In this document: in pieces, positions 7,648 to 16,077 of the stretch
Layout: each line of letters opens with the position of its first letter
How positions within the stretch are numbered: position 1 is the first letter of the stretch
DNA from: Streptomonospora mangrovi
GTDB taxonomy: Bacteria; Actinomycetota; Actinomycetes; Streptosporangiales; Streptosporangiaceae
Length of the DNA: 37,901 bases
Direction of reading: 5' to 3'
Assembly: GCF_027604915.1 (NCBI RefSeq)
Contig: NZ_JAJAQC010000065.1
Coordinates: 1-37,901, forward strand
Program-made: the position numbers and the translations under genes
The notes under the pieces: model-generated
The model's input: only the letters and a program-made list of their open reading frames with translations
What the model was told of the DNA's origin: nothing
Database searches by the model: none

Positions 7648-8892
7648 TTAGTCCGGGGGCGCGCGCGCGGGGGTCGGCTGCCCCTCCTGCATGGCGCCGA
7701 ACATCTCGGCCGACAGCGCCTCGTCCCACAGCACCACCGACCCCACGCCGGGCAGTTCGGGGGTGGAGCCCACCGGCACGGTCGTGGTGTTGGGGTCGTC
7801 GCGCATGGCCAGCGCCATCCCCGCCAGGTCGCTCAGGTGGTCGCCGTCGTCCACCACGAAGGTGTCGGTGCCGTTGACCACCAGCGGCACCGAGCGGAAC
7901 GGGTTGACCAGCGTGCCCGGCGAGGTCGCCTTGGAGATCAGCGCGCTGAAGAACTCCCGCTGGCGCTGGATGCGGTCCAGGTCGGCGCGGATCGTGGCGC
8001 GGGTGCGCACGTAGCCCAGCGCGGTGGCGCCGTCCATCTCCTGGCAGCCGGCCTGGATGTCCAGCCCGGCCTTGGGGTCCTCGATGGCCTCCTCGGGGCA
8101 CATCTCCACCCCGCCCACCGAGTCGACGATGTCCACGAACCCGGAGAACCCGATCTCGACGTAGTGGTCGATGTGCACGCCGCTGGCCTGCTCGAAGGTC
8201 TGCACCAGGGTCGTGGGGCCGCCGCCGAGGTCCTCGGCGAAGGCGGCGTTGATCTTGTTCTCGCCCAGGTTGGGGATGGGGACGTAGGAGTCGCGCGGCA
8301 CGCTGATGATGGAGGGCTTCCCCGACTCCGGCACGTAGAGCACCATGATGGTGTCGGTGCGCTTGCCGGCGGCGTCGCCGGTGCGCAGGTTCTGCATGTC
8401 CTCGTCGGTCAGGCCCTCGCGGCTGTCGGAGCCCACGATCATGTAGGTGGTGCCGGGCTGGTCCTCGGGCCGCCCCTCGTAGTCCAGGGCGGCCACCCGG
8501 TTCAGCCGGGCGTCGGCCCAGAAGTAGAACACGGTGGGCGCCAGGACGAGCACCACCAGCGCCAGCACCAGGATGGTGCGGATCCGGCGGCGCCGCTGCT
8601 CGCGGGCGCGCCGGGAGCGGCCCGAGCCGTCGTAGTCGCGCGGCGGCCCGTGGCGGCCGCGTCCGCCGCTGCCGCCCGAGGACGCGGACCGCCGCGGCGG
8701 GCGGTCGTCCTGGACCGGCGGGATCCGCCGGGTGGCCCCGGCCCCGCCCGACGCCGACCCCCGGGAGGGCTCGGGGCGGAAGAGCTTCTCGATCTCGTCG
8801 GCCCCGCCCCCCGGAGACCGGCGGAACACGCCGGTGCGGTCGGCGTCGTCCGCCGACCCTCCCCGGCCGCGCCCGTACTGCCCGTCAACCAT
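7648..8892 (-). CDS. LytR-CpsA-Psr (LCP) family cell-wall glycopolymer ligase
   Basis: LCP proteins transfer lipid-linked glycopolymers (teichoic acids, arabinogalactan or capsule-type sugars) onto peptidoglycan outside the membrane. The 414-residue product has a long Arg/Gly/Ser-rich cytoplasmic tail (1-104), one membrane segment at about 105-125, and an LCP domain from about 145. Family motifs include VGSDSR (153-158), RTDTIMVLYVP, SVPRDSYVPIP, NKINAAFAEDLGG and YVRTRATIRADLDRIQRQ, which hold the acidic and Arg residues that bind the pyrophosphate lipid. The start is an ATG at 8892 with no strong ribosome site. The neighbouring galTEK operon on the same strand, which makes UDP-sugars, fits a role in wall polysaccharide, but a hairpin separates the two. 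Confidence 0.92.
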   Translation of the reverse strand: MVDGQYGRGRGGSADDADRTGVFRRSPGGGADEIEKLFRPEPSRGSASGGAGATRRIPPVQDDRPPRRSASSGGSGGRGRHGPPRDYDGSGRSRRAREQRRRRIRTILVLALVVLVLAPTVFYFWADARLNRVAALDYEGRPEDQPGTTYMIVGSDSREGLTDEDMQNLRTGDAAGKRTDTIMVLYVPESGKPSIISVPRDSYVPIPNLGENKINAAFAEDLGGGPTTLVQTFEQASGVHIDHYVEIGFSGFVDIVDSVGGVEMCPEEAIEDPKAGLDIQAGCQEMDGATALGYVRTRATIRADLDRIQRQREFFSALISKATSPGTLVNPFRSVPLVVNGTDTFVVDDGDHLSDLAGMALAMRDDPNTTTVPVGSTPELPGVGSVVLWDEALSAEMFGAMQEGQPTPARAPPD

Positions 8893-9159
8893 GGCTCTGG
8901 TCGCCCATCTGCGATGTCACCGCGTCGTTGGCTAGCACTGTGCTGTCCCCCTTACATCCGGTGGGACTCGCCACAGCCTAGCCAGGTTCCCGATGCGACC
9001 GGTCCGTGACGAAATCGCCCCGCGGCGCCGCACCGCGCGCACCTCCCGCACCGCCCGCACCGCGAGGCGCCCGCGCCCCGGAGCCGTCGGCGCGGTGCGG
9101 CCGATCTCACGCGCACACCGCGGCCCACCGGGCGCACCGGGGCGGACCCGGGCACGCGG
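8893..9159 (-). other. LCP upstream region
   Basis: This gap of about 270 bases precedes the LCP gene. I see no gene in it. It presumably holds the LCP promoter, but no box is clear enough to call. Confidence 0.4.
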
Positions 9160-9190
9160 CGGGGCGGGCACCCCGCGGGTGCCCGCCCCG
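9160..9190 (-). terminator. galTEK terminator
   Basis: A perfect 14-base stem (CGGGGCGGGCACCC at 9160-9173 with its complement at 9177-9190, loop of three) lies 21 bases after the galK stop. Confidence 0.75.
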
Positions 9191-9211
9191 GATCCGGGTG
9201 CGGCCGGAGGG

Positions 9212-10564
9212 TCAGCGCAGCCGGCGGGCACCCGGCGAGGGCAGGGCCACGCGCTGGTCGGGCGCCGTCCAGCCGCGCGCGGCGAAGGCGTCGGCCACGG
9301 CCCGCTCCACCTCGGCCAGGCGGTCCTCGGGCACCAGCGCGATGGCGCTGCCGCCGAACCCGCCGCCGGTCATGCGGGCGCCCCGGGCGCCGGCGGCCAC
9401 GGCGGTCTCCACGGCGAGGTCCAGTTCGGGGGTGGAGATCGCGAACTGGTCGCGCATGGACAGGTGGGATGCGGTGAACAGGGCGCCGATGTCGCCCACG
9501 GCGCCGGCGCGCATCAGGCCCACGGCGGCGTTGACGCGGTGGATCTCGGTGACGACGTGGCGGACCCGGTCGGCCAGCACGGGGTCGGACAGCCGGGGCA
9601 GGGCGGCGTTGAGGTCCTCGACGTCGCGCAGCGCCGGCACGCCCAGTTCGGCGGCGGCGCGCTCGCACTCGCCGCGGCGGACGGCGTAGCCGCTGGTGGC
9701 GTCCTTGAGTTGGTGCTCGACCTTGGTGTCCACGATGAGCAGCCGCAGCCCCGACTCCCGCAGCCCGAAGGGGACGTTGCTGCCCAGGCCGGTGCGGCAG
9801 TCCAGGTACAGGGCGTGGCCCTCGGTGCAGCGCAGCGACGCGCTCTGGTCCAGGATCCCGGTGGGCGCGCCCACGTAGGCGTTCTCGGCGCGGCGGGCGA
9901 TGGCGGCCATGGCCGGGCGGTCGGCGGCCAGGTCGGTCAGCCCGTGGGCGTCGGCCAGGGCCAGCAGCACCACGCACTCCAGGGCGGCCGAGGACGACAG
10001 CGCGGCGCCGATGGGCAGGTCGGAGTCCAGCACGATCCGCGCGCCCGCCTCGGCGGGCAGGTGCCCGGCCTCCCGGGCGGCCCAGAAGACCCCGGCCACA
10101 TAGGAGGCCCAGCCGGTGACCGTGGGGGAGTCGGCGTCGAGGTCGGCGGTGGCGAAGCGGACGTCCTCGCCGGGGCGCTGGGCGCTGCGGACCTCCACGG
10201 TGCCGTCGTCGGTGGGGGTCAGCGCCAGCATGACGCCCCAGGGCAGCGCCATGGGCAGCACCAGGCCGTCGTTGTAGTCGGTGTGCTCCCCCATGAGGTT
10301 GACGCGGCCCGGGGCGTGCCACACACCGGCGGGCGGGGCGCCGTGGGCGTCGGCGAACGCGGCCGCGAGGCGGTCGGGGTCGACCGTGCGGGGCTCGACC
10401 GCGACGCCGACGCCGTCACCGTCCGCGCCCGCGCCGACGTCGGCACGGGCGTCGGCGCGGGCGCCGGGCGCGCCCTCCGGCCGCGCCGCCGGTGCGTCGC
10501 CGGTCCGCTTGGCCGGTGCGGAGGCCGATGCGCGCCGGAACGGCGCGAGAAGTCGGTCGAACAC
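9212..10564 (-). CDS. galK: Galactokinase with N-terminal extension
   Basis: GalK phosphorylates galactose to galactose-1-phosphate, the first committed step of the Leloir pathway. The GHMP-kinase signatures are clear: GRVNLMGEHTDYNDG (86-100), LPIGAALSSSAALE, and near the end ARMTGGGFGGSAIALV. The GTG at 10564 has GAGGAG about nine bases upstream and gives 450 residues. The signature normally lies near residue 30, so about 55 extra residues precede it, mostly Ala/Arg/Gly/Asp low complexity (for example ADARADVGAGADGDG). An internal start near residue 54 would give a normal-length enzyme but lacks as good a ribosome site. It is the last gene of galT-galE-galK. Confidence 0.95.
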   Translation of the reverse strand: MFDRLLAPFRRASASAPAKRTGDAPAARPEGAPGARADARADVGAGADGDGVGVAVEPRTVDPDRLAAAFADAHGAPPAGVWHAPGRVNLMGEHTDYNDGLVLPMALPWGVMLALTPTDDGTVEVRSAQRPGEDVRFATADLDADSPTVTGWASYVAGVFWAAREAGHLPAEAGARIVLDSDLPIGAALSSSAALECVVLLALADAHGLTDLAADRPAMAAIARRAENAYVGAPTGILDQSASLRCTEGHALYLDCRTGLGSNVPFGLRESGLRLLIVDTKVEHQLKDATSGYAVRRGECERAAAELGVPALRDVEDLNAALPRLSDPVLADRVRHVVTEIHRVNAAVGLMRAGAVGDIGALFTASHLSMRDQFAISTPELDLAVETAVAAGARGARMTGGGFGGSAIALVPEDRLAEVERAVADAFAARGWTAPDQRVALPSPGARRLR

Positions 10565-10653
10565 GCTTGTACGCTCCTCGCTGGTCTGCGGGCGCCGGAG
10601 GGCCGGCCGGTGCCGGCGGCCGGCGTCCGCTGAAGGTGGCCGGTGGGTCCGCG

Positions 10654-11643
10654 CTAGGCGCGGGGTTCCGCCCCGGCGGCCGGACCGGGGTGGGCGGTGT
10701 GGAAGGCCCAGGCGTCGGCGACGATCTCGCGCAGCCCGGGGCGGCGCGGGACCCAGCCGAGTTCGGCGCGGGCGCGCTCGCTGGAGGCCACCAGGGTGGC
10801 GGGGTCGCCGGCCCGGCGCCCGGCCGCGACGACCGGGACGGGGTGGCCGGTGACCTCGCGGCAGACCTCGATGACCTCGCGCACCGAGAACCCGGTGCCG
10901 TTGCCCAGGTTGAAGACCCGGTGCGCGCCGGGGCGGCAGTGCTCCAGCGCCAGCAGGTGGGCCTCGGCGAGGTCGGCGACGTGGATGTAGTCGCGCACGC
11001 AGGTGCCGTCGGGGGTGGGGTAGTCCGCGCCGTAGACCGACACCGACTCCCGAAGGCCCCGGGCCACCTGGAGCACGATCGGGATGAGGTGGGTCTCGGT
11101 GGTGTGGCGCTCGCCCAGCCCGGCGTAGGCGCCGGCGACGTTGAAGTAGCGCAGGCTCACCGCGCCGATGCCGTGCATGCGGGCGTGCTCGGTGAGGGCG
11201 GCGTCGATGGCGGCCTTGGTGGCGCCGTAGGGGTTGCCCGGGCGCACGGGGGCGTCCTCGGGGATGGGCACGGTCTCGGGCTCGCCGTAGACGGCGGCGG
11301 TGGAGGAGAACACGATGCGCCCCACCCCGCACACCCGCATGGCCTCCAGCAGCGCCAGCGAGCAGCCGACGTTGCCGTCCCAGTAGCGGTCGGGGTGGGC
11401 CACCGACTCCGGCACCACCGAGCGCGCCGCGAAGTGCAGCACGGCCTCGGTGCCCTGCTCGGCCATGACCGCCTGGGCGTGCTCGCGGATGCCGCCTTCG
11501 ACCAGCCGGGCGCCGGCGGGCACGGCGTCGGCGTGGCCGGTGGACAGGTCGTCCAGCACGACGACGTCGTGCCCGGCTTCCACCAGTTGGGCGGCGACCA
11601 CGCTGCCGATGTAGCCGGCGCCTCCCGTGACCAGGACTCTCAC
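10654..11643 (-). CDS. galE: UDP-glucose 4-epimerase
   Basis: GalE interconverts UDP-galactose and UDP-glucose with bound NAD. The 329-residue product starts MRVLVTGGAGYIGS, with the GxxGxxG NAD loop at 7-13. The short-chain dehydrogenase catalytic pair is Tyr139 and Lys143 (NPYGATKAA), with SSTAAVYG before it. RYFNVAGA and RDYIHVADLAEAH complete the family pattern. The GTG at 11643 has an AAGGAG site close upstream. It lies 43 bases after galT and 89 before galK, so one operon is likely. Its UDP-galactose could also feed wall or capsule synthesis. Confidence 0.96.
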   Translation of the reverse strand: MRVLVTGGAGYIGSVVAAQLVEAGHDVVVLDDLSTGHADAVPAGARLVEGGIREHAQAVMAEQGTEAVLHFAARSVVPESVAHPDRYWDGNVGCSLALLEAMRVCGVGRIVFSSTAAVYGEPETVPIPEDAPVRPGNPYGATKAAIDAALTEHARMHGIGAVSLRYFNVAGAYAGLGERHTTETHLIPIVLQVARGLRESVSVYGADYPTPDGTCVRDYIHVADLAEAHLLALEHCRPGAHRVFNLGNGTGFSVREVIEVCREVTGHPVPVVAAGRRAGDPATLVASSERARAELGWVPRRPGLREIVADAWAFHTAHPGPAAGAEPRA

Positions 11644-11686
11644 GGCTGCTCCTTCTCGTGCTTCTCGCGGTTGGCCGGGTGGCCCG

Positions 11687-12865
11687 CTAGCGGGCGGGCG
11701 CCCCGGGGTCGGTGCCCGGGCGCGCCGCGGCCGAGGGCAGCGCGGCGCGGATCCGCTCGGCGGCGGTCTCGGGGGCGACGTCGTTGATCCACGCCGCCAT
11801 GCCCGATTCCGAGCCGGCGAGGTGCTTCAGTTTCCCAGGGGCGCGGCGCAGCGTGAACAACTGGAGGTGCAGGCCGAACTCGGGGTCGGGGGCGCCCTGG
11901 GTGTCGACGGGCGCCTGGTGCCAGGCGGCGATGTAGGGGGTGGGCGGGGCGGCGGGGTCGCCGTCGAGGAAGAGGTTGTCGAAGGCGCGCAGCAGGTCCA
12001 GGTAGACGGCCGCGAGGTCGTCGCGCTCGGCGTCGGTGAGCGCGGGCAGCGCGGGCACCCGGCGCAGCGGGAACAGCCGGACCTCATAGGGCCAGCGGGC
12101 GGCGGCCGGGACGTAGCCCGCCCAGTGCTCGCCCCGCACGACCACGCGGACGCCGGCGGCGAGTTCGGCCGCCAGGACGTCGTCGAACAGGTTGGTGCCG
12201 GCGCGGTCGCGGTGGGCGCGGGCGGCGGCCCTCATGCGCTCGATGCGCGGCGGCACGAACGGGTAGGCGTAGATCTGGCCGTGGGGATGCTGGAGGGTGA
12301 CGCCGATCTCCACGCCCCGGTTCTCGAAGGGGTAGACGTGGGCGACGTCGGGGCGGGCGCCCAGCACCTCGGTGCGGTCGGCCCAGACGTCGATCACGGT
12401 GCGGGCGCGGCCGGGGGAGAGGTCGGCGAAGGAGCCGGTGTGGTCGGAGGTGAAGCAGACCACCTCGCAGCGGCCGGCGCCGGGCCGGGTGACCAGCGCG
12501 GGGTCGTCGGCGCCGACGGCGGCGCCGGCCGGGCCGGGCGAGGGCGCCAGCGACGGGAAGCGGTTCTCGAAGACGACGACGTCGTAGTCGGGTGCGGGGA
12601 TCTCGCTCAGGCGGTCGCCGGCGGTGGGGTCCAGCGGGCACTGGTCGGGCGGCGGGAGGTAGGTGCGGTCCTGGCGGTGCGCGGCCAGGGCGACCCATTC
12701 GTCCAGCAGGGGGTCGTGGCGCAGTTGCGACCCGGGAGCGAAGGGCTGGAGGGGCCGGCGGTCGGCGACCTCGGCGCGGCCGGTGCCGGGGGTCTCGTCG
12801 TAGTAGATGATCTCGCGCCCGTCGGCGAGGTGGCCGACCGATCGGTAAACCTGTCGAGTTCGCAC
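11687..12865 (-). CDS. galT: Galactose-1-phosphate uridylyltransferase
   Basis: GalT swaps UMP between UDP-glucose and galactose-1-phosphate. The 392-residue product has the active-site HPHGQIY motif with His193 and the nucleophile His195. The earlier block FENRFPSL and the downstream ENRGVEIGVTLQ that leads into the motif fit the HIT-superfamily fold. It is the first gene of galT-galE-galK. The GTG at 12865 has no ribosome site; instead a TAGACT -10 box ends seven bases before it, so the message is probably leaderless. It is divergent from the BrkB gene. Confidence 0.95.
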   Translation of the reverse strand: MRTRQVYRSVGHLADGREIIYYDETPGTGRAEVADRRPLQPFAPGSQLRHDPLLDEWVALAAHRQDRTYLPPPDQCPLDPTAGDRLSEIPAPDYDVVVFENRFPSLAPSPGPAGAAVGADDPALVTRPGAGRCEVVCFTSDHTGSFADLSPGRARTVIDVWADRTEVLGARPDVAHVYPFENRGVEIGVTLQHPHGQIYAYPFVPPRIERMRAAARAHRDRAGTNLFDDVLAAELAAGVRVVVRGEHWAGYVPAAARWPYEVRLFPLRRVPALPALTDAERDDLAAVYLDLLRAFDNLFLDGDPAAPPTPYIAAWHQAPVDTQGAPDPEFGLHLQLFTLRRAPGKLKHLAGSESGMAAWINDVAPETAAERIRAALPSAAARPGTDPGAPAR

Positions 12866-12871
12866 ACGTCG

Positions 12872-12877
12872 AGTCTA
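12872..12877 (-). promoter_or_regulatory. -10 box of a leaderless galT promoter
   Basis: TAGACT on the - strand lies six bases before the galT GTG. Transcription would start at or next to the start codon. No convincing -35 is seen. Confidence 0.5.
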
Positions 12878-13105
12878 GGACATGGGGAAAACCGACTGGA
12901 TTGGACCTGTCCTGAACGCAGTTGATCGGTAAAGCCGGTCTTTGCTGTCCGTTTCCGTTCGGTGCACCGTGCGTGCGGGGCGGCCGGGCGCCGGGACCGC
13001 CCCACCGCCAGGTGACACCGCGGCGCCGCCGGGTAGGACCCGACAGCGGCCGGCCCCGCCACGGGCGCGGGGCGGCCGGGGCGGCGATTGGGAGGGGCGC
13101 GGGCG

Positions 13106-14296
13106 GTGATGGCCTCCAGGACGACGGCGCTGGCGGACCGGGCGCGGCACTACCGCAACCTGGCGATGGAGACCTATTGGGCGGTGCGCCGCCGGCGCCC
13201 GGGCGTGGACCACGCGGTGCGCGCCTACGAGCGCTACGCCGACGTCCAGGGCGACCGGCTGGCCGCCGCCGTCACCTACTACGCGTTCCTGTCGTTCTTC
13301 CCGATCCTGGCCCTGGCCTACGCGGCGGTGGGCTACGCCGCCGCCGTGGAGCCCGCCGCCCGCGACTACCTGGAGCGGGCGCTGGCCGAGGCGCTGCCCG
13401 GGTTGTCGGAGGGCCTGCCGGTGGCCGAGATCGCCGCCGCCCGCACCGGGGCGGGCGTCATCGGCCTGCTGGGGCTGCTCTACGCCGGGGTCGGCGCGCT
13501 GGGCGCGGTGCGCGAGGCCCTGCACCGGATCTGGCTCAAGGACGTCGCCGGCGGGCCCGGCCTGGTGCTGGCCAAGGCCGCCGACGTGGTGGTCATGGCG
13601 GTGCTGGGCGCCTGCCTGCTGGGCTCGGTGGCGCTGACCAGCGTCGCCCAGGCCGCCACGCACTGGCTGCTGGGCTGGGTCGGCATGGCCGAGTCGGTGG
13701 TGGCGCTGGCCGCCACCCGGGTGCTGGCCCTGGTCATCGCCATCGCCGTGGACACCGTCATCTTCCTGGTGGTGTTCTCGCGGCTGTCGGGCACCCGCCG
13801 CCCGCTGCGGCTGCTGTGGCCCGGCGCGCTGCTGGCCGCCGCCGGGTTCGAGGTCCTCAAGGCCGCCGGCGCGCTGCTGCTGGGCGGCACCCTGAGCAAC
13901 CCCGTCTACGCGTCGTTCGCGGTGGTGGTCGGCCTGCTGGTGTGGATCAACCTCGTCATGCGCGTGGTGCTGCTGTGCGCCGCCTGGACCGCGACCTGGC
14001 TGCCGGTGCCCCCGCCCTACCAGGGGGCGGTGCCGGTGGACCTGCCCATCGGGCTGGCCCGCGAGGAGCCCACCCGCCAGGCCGTGCGCCAGGACCTCTC
14101 GGGCCGGGCCGCCGTGCTGCCCGCCCGCCCCGCGCCCGCGCGGCCCGGCGGCGGCGCGCGGGGCGCCCGGCGGTGGGGGCGGGGCGCCCGGGCGGGCGCG
14201 CTGGGGGCCGCGCTGGGCGGGGTGGCCGCCGCCGCGCTGGGCGCCTGGCTCGTCCGGCGCCGCCGCACCCGGGGCGCGGTGCGCCCGGCCGGGTGA
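13106..14296 (+). CDS. YihY/BrkB family inner-membrane protein
   Basis: The product has about 397 residues, with a soluble start, roughly six membrane segments and an Arg/Gly/Ala-rich C-terminal tail. The family block DRLAAAVTYYAFLSFFPIL precedes the first membrane segment, and NPVYASFAVVVGLLVWINL is the typical late block. These proteins were once called ribonuclease BN by error; the true function is unknown, possibly transport or envelope integrity. GTG 13106 sits ten bases after GGAGG (13091-13095). The ATG right after it (13109) is equally possible, and TTG 13088 is less so. It is divergent from galT and appears monocistronic. Confidence 0.88.
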   Translation: MMASRTTALADRARHYRNLAMETYWAVRRRRPGVDHAVRAYERYADVQGDRLAAAVTYYAFLSFFPILALAYAAVGYAAAVEPAARDYLERALAEALPGLSEGLPVAEIAAARTGAGVIGLLGLLYAGVGALGAVREALHRIWLKDVAGGPGLVLAKAADVVVMAVLGACLLGSVALTSVAQAATHWLLGWVGMAESVVALAATRVLALVIAIAVDTVIFLVVFSRLSGTRRPLRLLWPGALLAAAGFEVLKAAGALLLGGTLSNPVYASFAVVVGLLVWINLVMRVVLLCAAWTATWLPVPPPYQGAVPVDLPIGLAREEPTRQAVRQDLSGRAAVLPARPAPARPGGGARGARRWGRGARAGALGAALGGVAAAALGAWLVRRRRTRGAVRPAG

Positions 14297-14838
14297 GCCG
14301 GTGCGGTCCGGCACGCCCCGGTACCGCCCCCGGCGCGCGACAACCGGTGCCTTGGGGGCCGGTGCGCCTGTCGGAACGGAAACGGGTACCGGTACGGAGA
14401 TCACGTATCGGTTACTTCGGGGTAGAGGCTGCGGTTGTTGTGTAGCGTGATCTTGAGGCACGGAGGGCCCGCGCGGCCCTCCCGGCGCACCGGGGACCGG
14501 CTCTGCCGCCTGACCGCCCGGTGGGCCGCCGCAGCGGGTCCGCGCGCGGGTCGACTCCGGCCCCGTGCCGCCGCCCCGTCCTCCCCGGTGGAGGCGCGGG
14601 CCGCACCGGCCGCGCCCACGCGCGCGCCCATCCCCCGGCGCCGCCGTGCCGGCCTTCGGCCGCGGCGGCGGACCCCCGCCGGCCCCCGCGCGTCCCGCCG
14701 CACCCGCCACCTCCGATCACCTCCCATGAGAACGGAAATCCGGCATATGCACCTGGCTGACGGAGCGACCGCCGCCTCGCCTAGGGTGCGATCGACGTCG
14801 GTGTGCACACCGGCCCCACGACTGCGCGGAGGTTGACC
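14297..14838. other. 542-base gap upstream of the glutamate-cysteine ligase gene
   Basis: No gene is evident. I see a 10-base palindrome GTACCGGTAC (14386-14395) inside a block (14381-14397) like one at 5017-5033, and a split inverted repeat AGATCACG/CGTGATCT (14398-14405, 14446-14453). There is also a hairpin GGAGGGCC/GGCCCTCC (14462-14482). Near the gene lies a possible promoter, CTGACG about 14757-14762 and TAGGGT about 14782-14787, with a rather long spacer. The frames in between have no recognisable product. Confidence 0.45.
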
Positions 14839-16077
14839 GTGGCCATCGAATTCAACGCGTCCGAACGCGCGACGCTCGGAGTGGAGTGGGAGTTGCAGCT
14901 CGTCGACCTGCACACCCGCCACCTGCGCCAGGAGGCACAGCAGGTCCTGGGCGAACTGCCCGACCTCAGCGAGACCGACAACCCGCCGCTGCGCCACGAG
15001 CTGATGCAGTGCACGGTCGAGGTGGTCACCGGGATCTGCGAGACCGTCGAGGAGGCCCGGAGCGACCTGGCGGCCAGCATCGGGCGGCTCTCCGAGGTGC
15101 TGGGCCCGCGCGGCACCGCGCTGATGTGCACCGGCACCCACCCGCTGGACGACTGGCGCGACCAGACCCTGTCGCCGGTGCAGCGCTACGGCGAACTCAT
15201 TGACGAGATGCAGTGGCTGGCGCGGCGCATCCTCACCTTCGGGGTCCACGTGCACGTGGGGGTGCGCTCCCGCGACAAGGCGATCCCGATCCTCAACGCG
15301 CTGGCCAACTACCTGCCGCACTTTCTGGCGCTGACCGCCTCCAGCCCGTTCTGGAGCGGGCACGACACCGGCCTGGCGTCCAGCCGCTCCATCGTGTTCG
15401 GCGCGCTGCCCACCGCCGGCCCGCCGCCCCATCTGCCGCACTGGAACGCCTTCGAGGAATATATGGAAACCCTGCTCCGGGCCGGGACCATATCGAGTAT
15501 CAAGGAAGTCTGGTGGGACGTCCGGCCCCATCCCGACTTCGGTACCGTCGAGATCCGGATGTTCGACGGCATCCCCACACTGCGCGAGGTCGGCATGGCG
15601 GCGGCGCTGTCCCAGAGCCTGGTGCGGCTGTTCGACCAGCAGCTCGACCGCGGCTACGGGCTGCCCAACCCGCCAAGCTGGGTGGTCAACGACAACAAGT
15701 GGCGCGCCACCCGCTACGGCCTGGACGCCCGGGTCATCACCGACGACCGGGGCCGCACCGTCCCGCTGCGCGACGACCTCTACGAACTGCTGCGCGAACT
15801 CAGACCCGTGGCCGCGCGGCTGGGCTGCGCCGAGGACCTCGACGTCGCCGCCGAGATCCTGGACAAGGGCGCGTCCTACGAGCGTCAACGTGCCGTCATC
15901 GCCGACGGCGGCACCCTGAACGACGTCGTGGACCTGCTGGTGGCGGAGTTCCGCGAGGGCGGACTCCCGCCGGTGCCGGCCGCGCCCGGCGGCTCCAACG
16001 GCAGCCGGCCCGGCCGCGGCGACACCGGCACCGACAATGTGACGAGGAACAGGGGGCCATCCCATGCAGGGGCGTGA
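14839..16077 (+). CDS. Glutamate-cysteine ligase-like carboxylate-amine ligase (YbdK/GCS2)
   Basis: This ATP-dependent ligase joins the side-chain carboxyl of glutamate to an amine; YbdK-type enzymes have weak gamma-glutamylcysteine synthetase activity. The 412-residue product has TLGVEWELQLVD at the start (metal-binding Glu16 and Glu18), LRHELMQCTVEVVTG, GVHVHVGV and PHPDFGTVEIRMFDG, all family signatures. The GTG at 14839 has CGGAGG six bases upstream. Its end overlaps the next gene, an M20 amidohydrolase, by 14 bases, so the two are likely made together. Actinomycetes usually use mycothiol instead of glutathione, so the natural substrate is uncertain. Confidence 0.9.
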   Translation: MAIEFNASERATLGVEWELQLVDLHTRHLRQEAQQVLGELPDLSETDNPPLRHELMQCTVEVVTGICETVEEARSDLAASIGRLSEVLGPRGTALMCTGTHPLDDWRDQTLSPVQRYGELIDEMQWLARRILTFGVHVHVGVRSRDKAIPILNALANYLPHFLALTASSPFWSGHDTGLASSRSIVFGALPTAGPPPHLPHWNAFEEYMETLLRAGTISSIKEVWWDVRPHPDFGTVEIRMFDGIPTLREVGMAAALSQSLVRLFDQQLDRGYGLPNPPSWVVNDNKWRATRYGLDARVITDDRGRTVPLRDDLYELLRELRPVAARLGCAEDLDVAAEILDKGASYERQRAVIADGGTLNDVVDLLVAEFREGGLPPVPAAPGGSNGSRPGRGDTGTDNVTRNRGPSHAGA

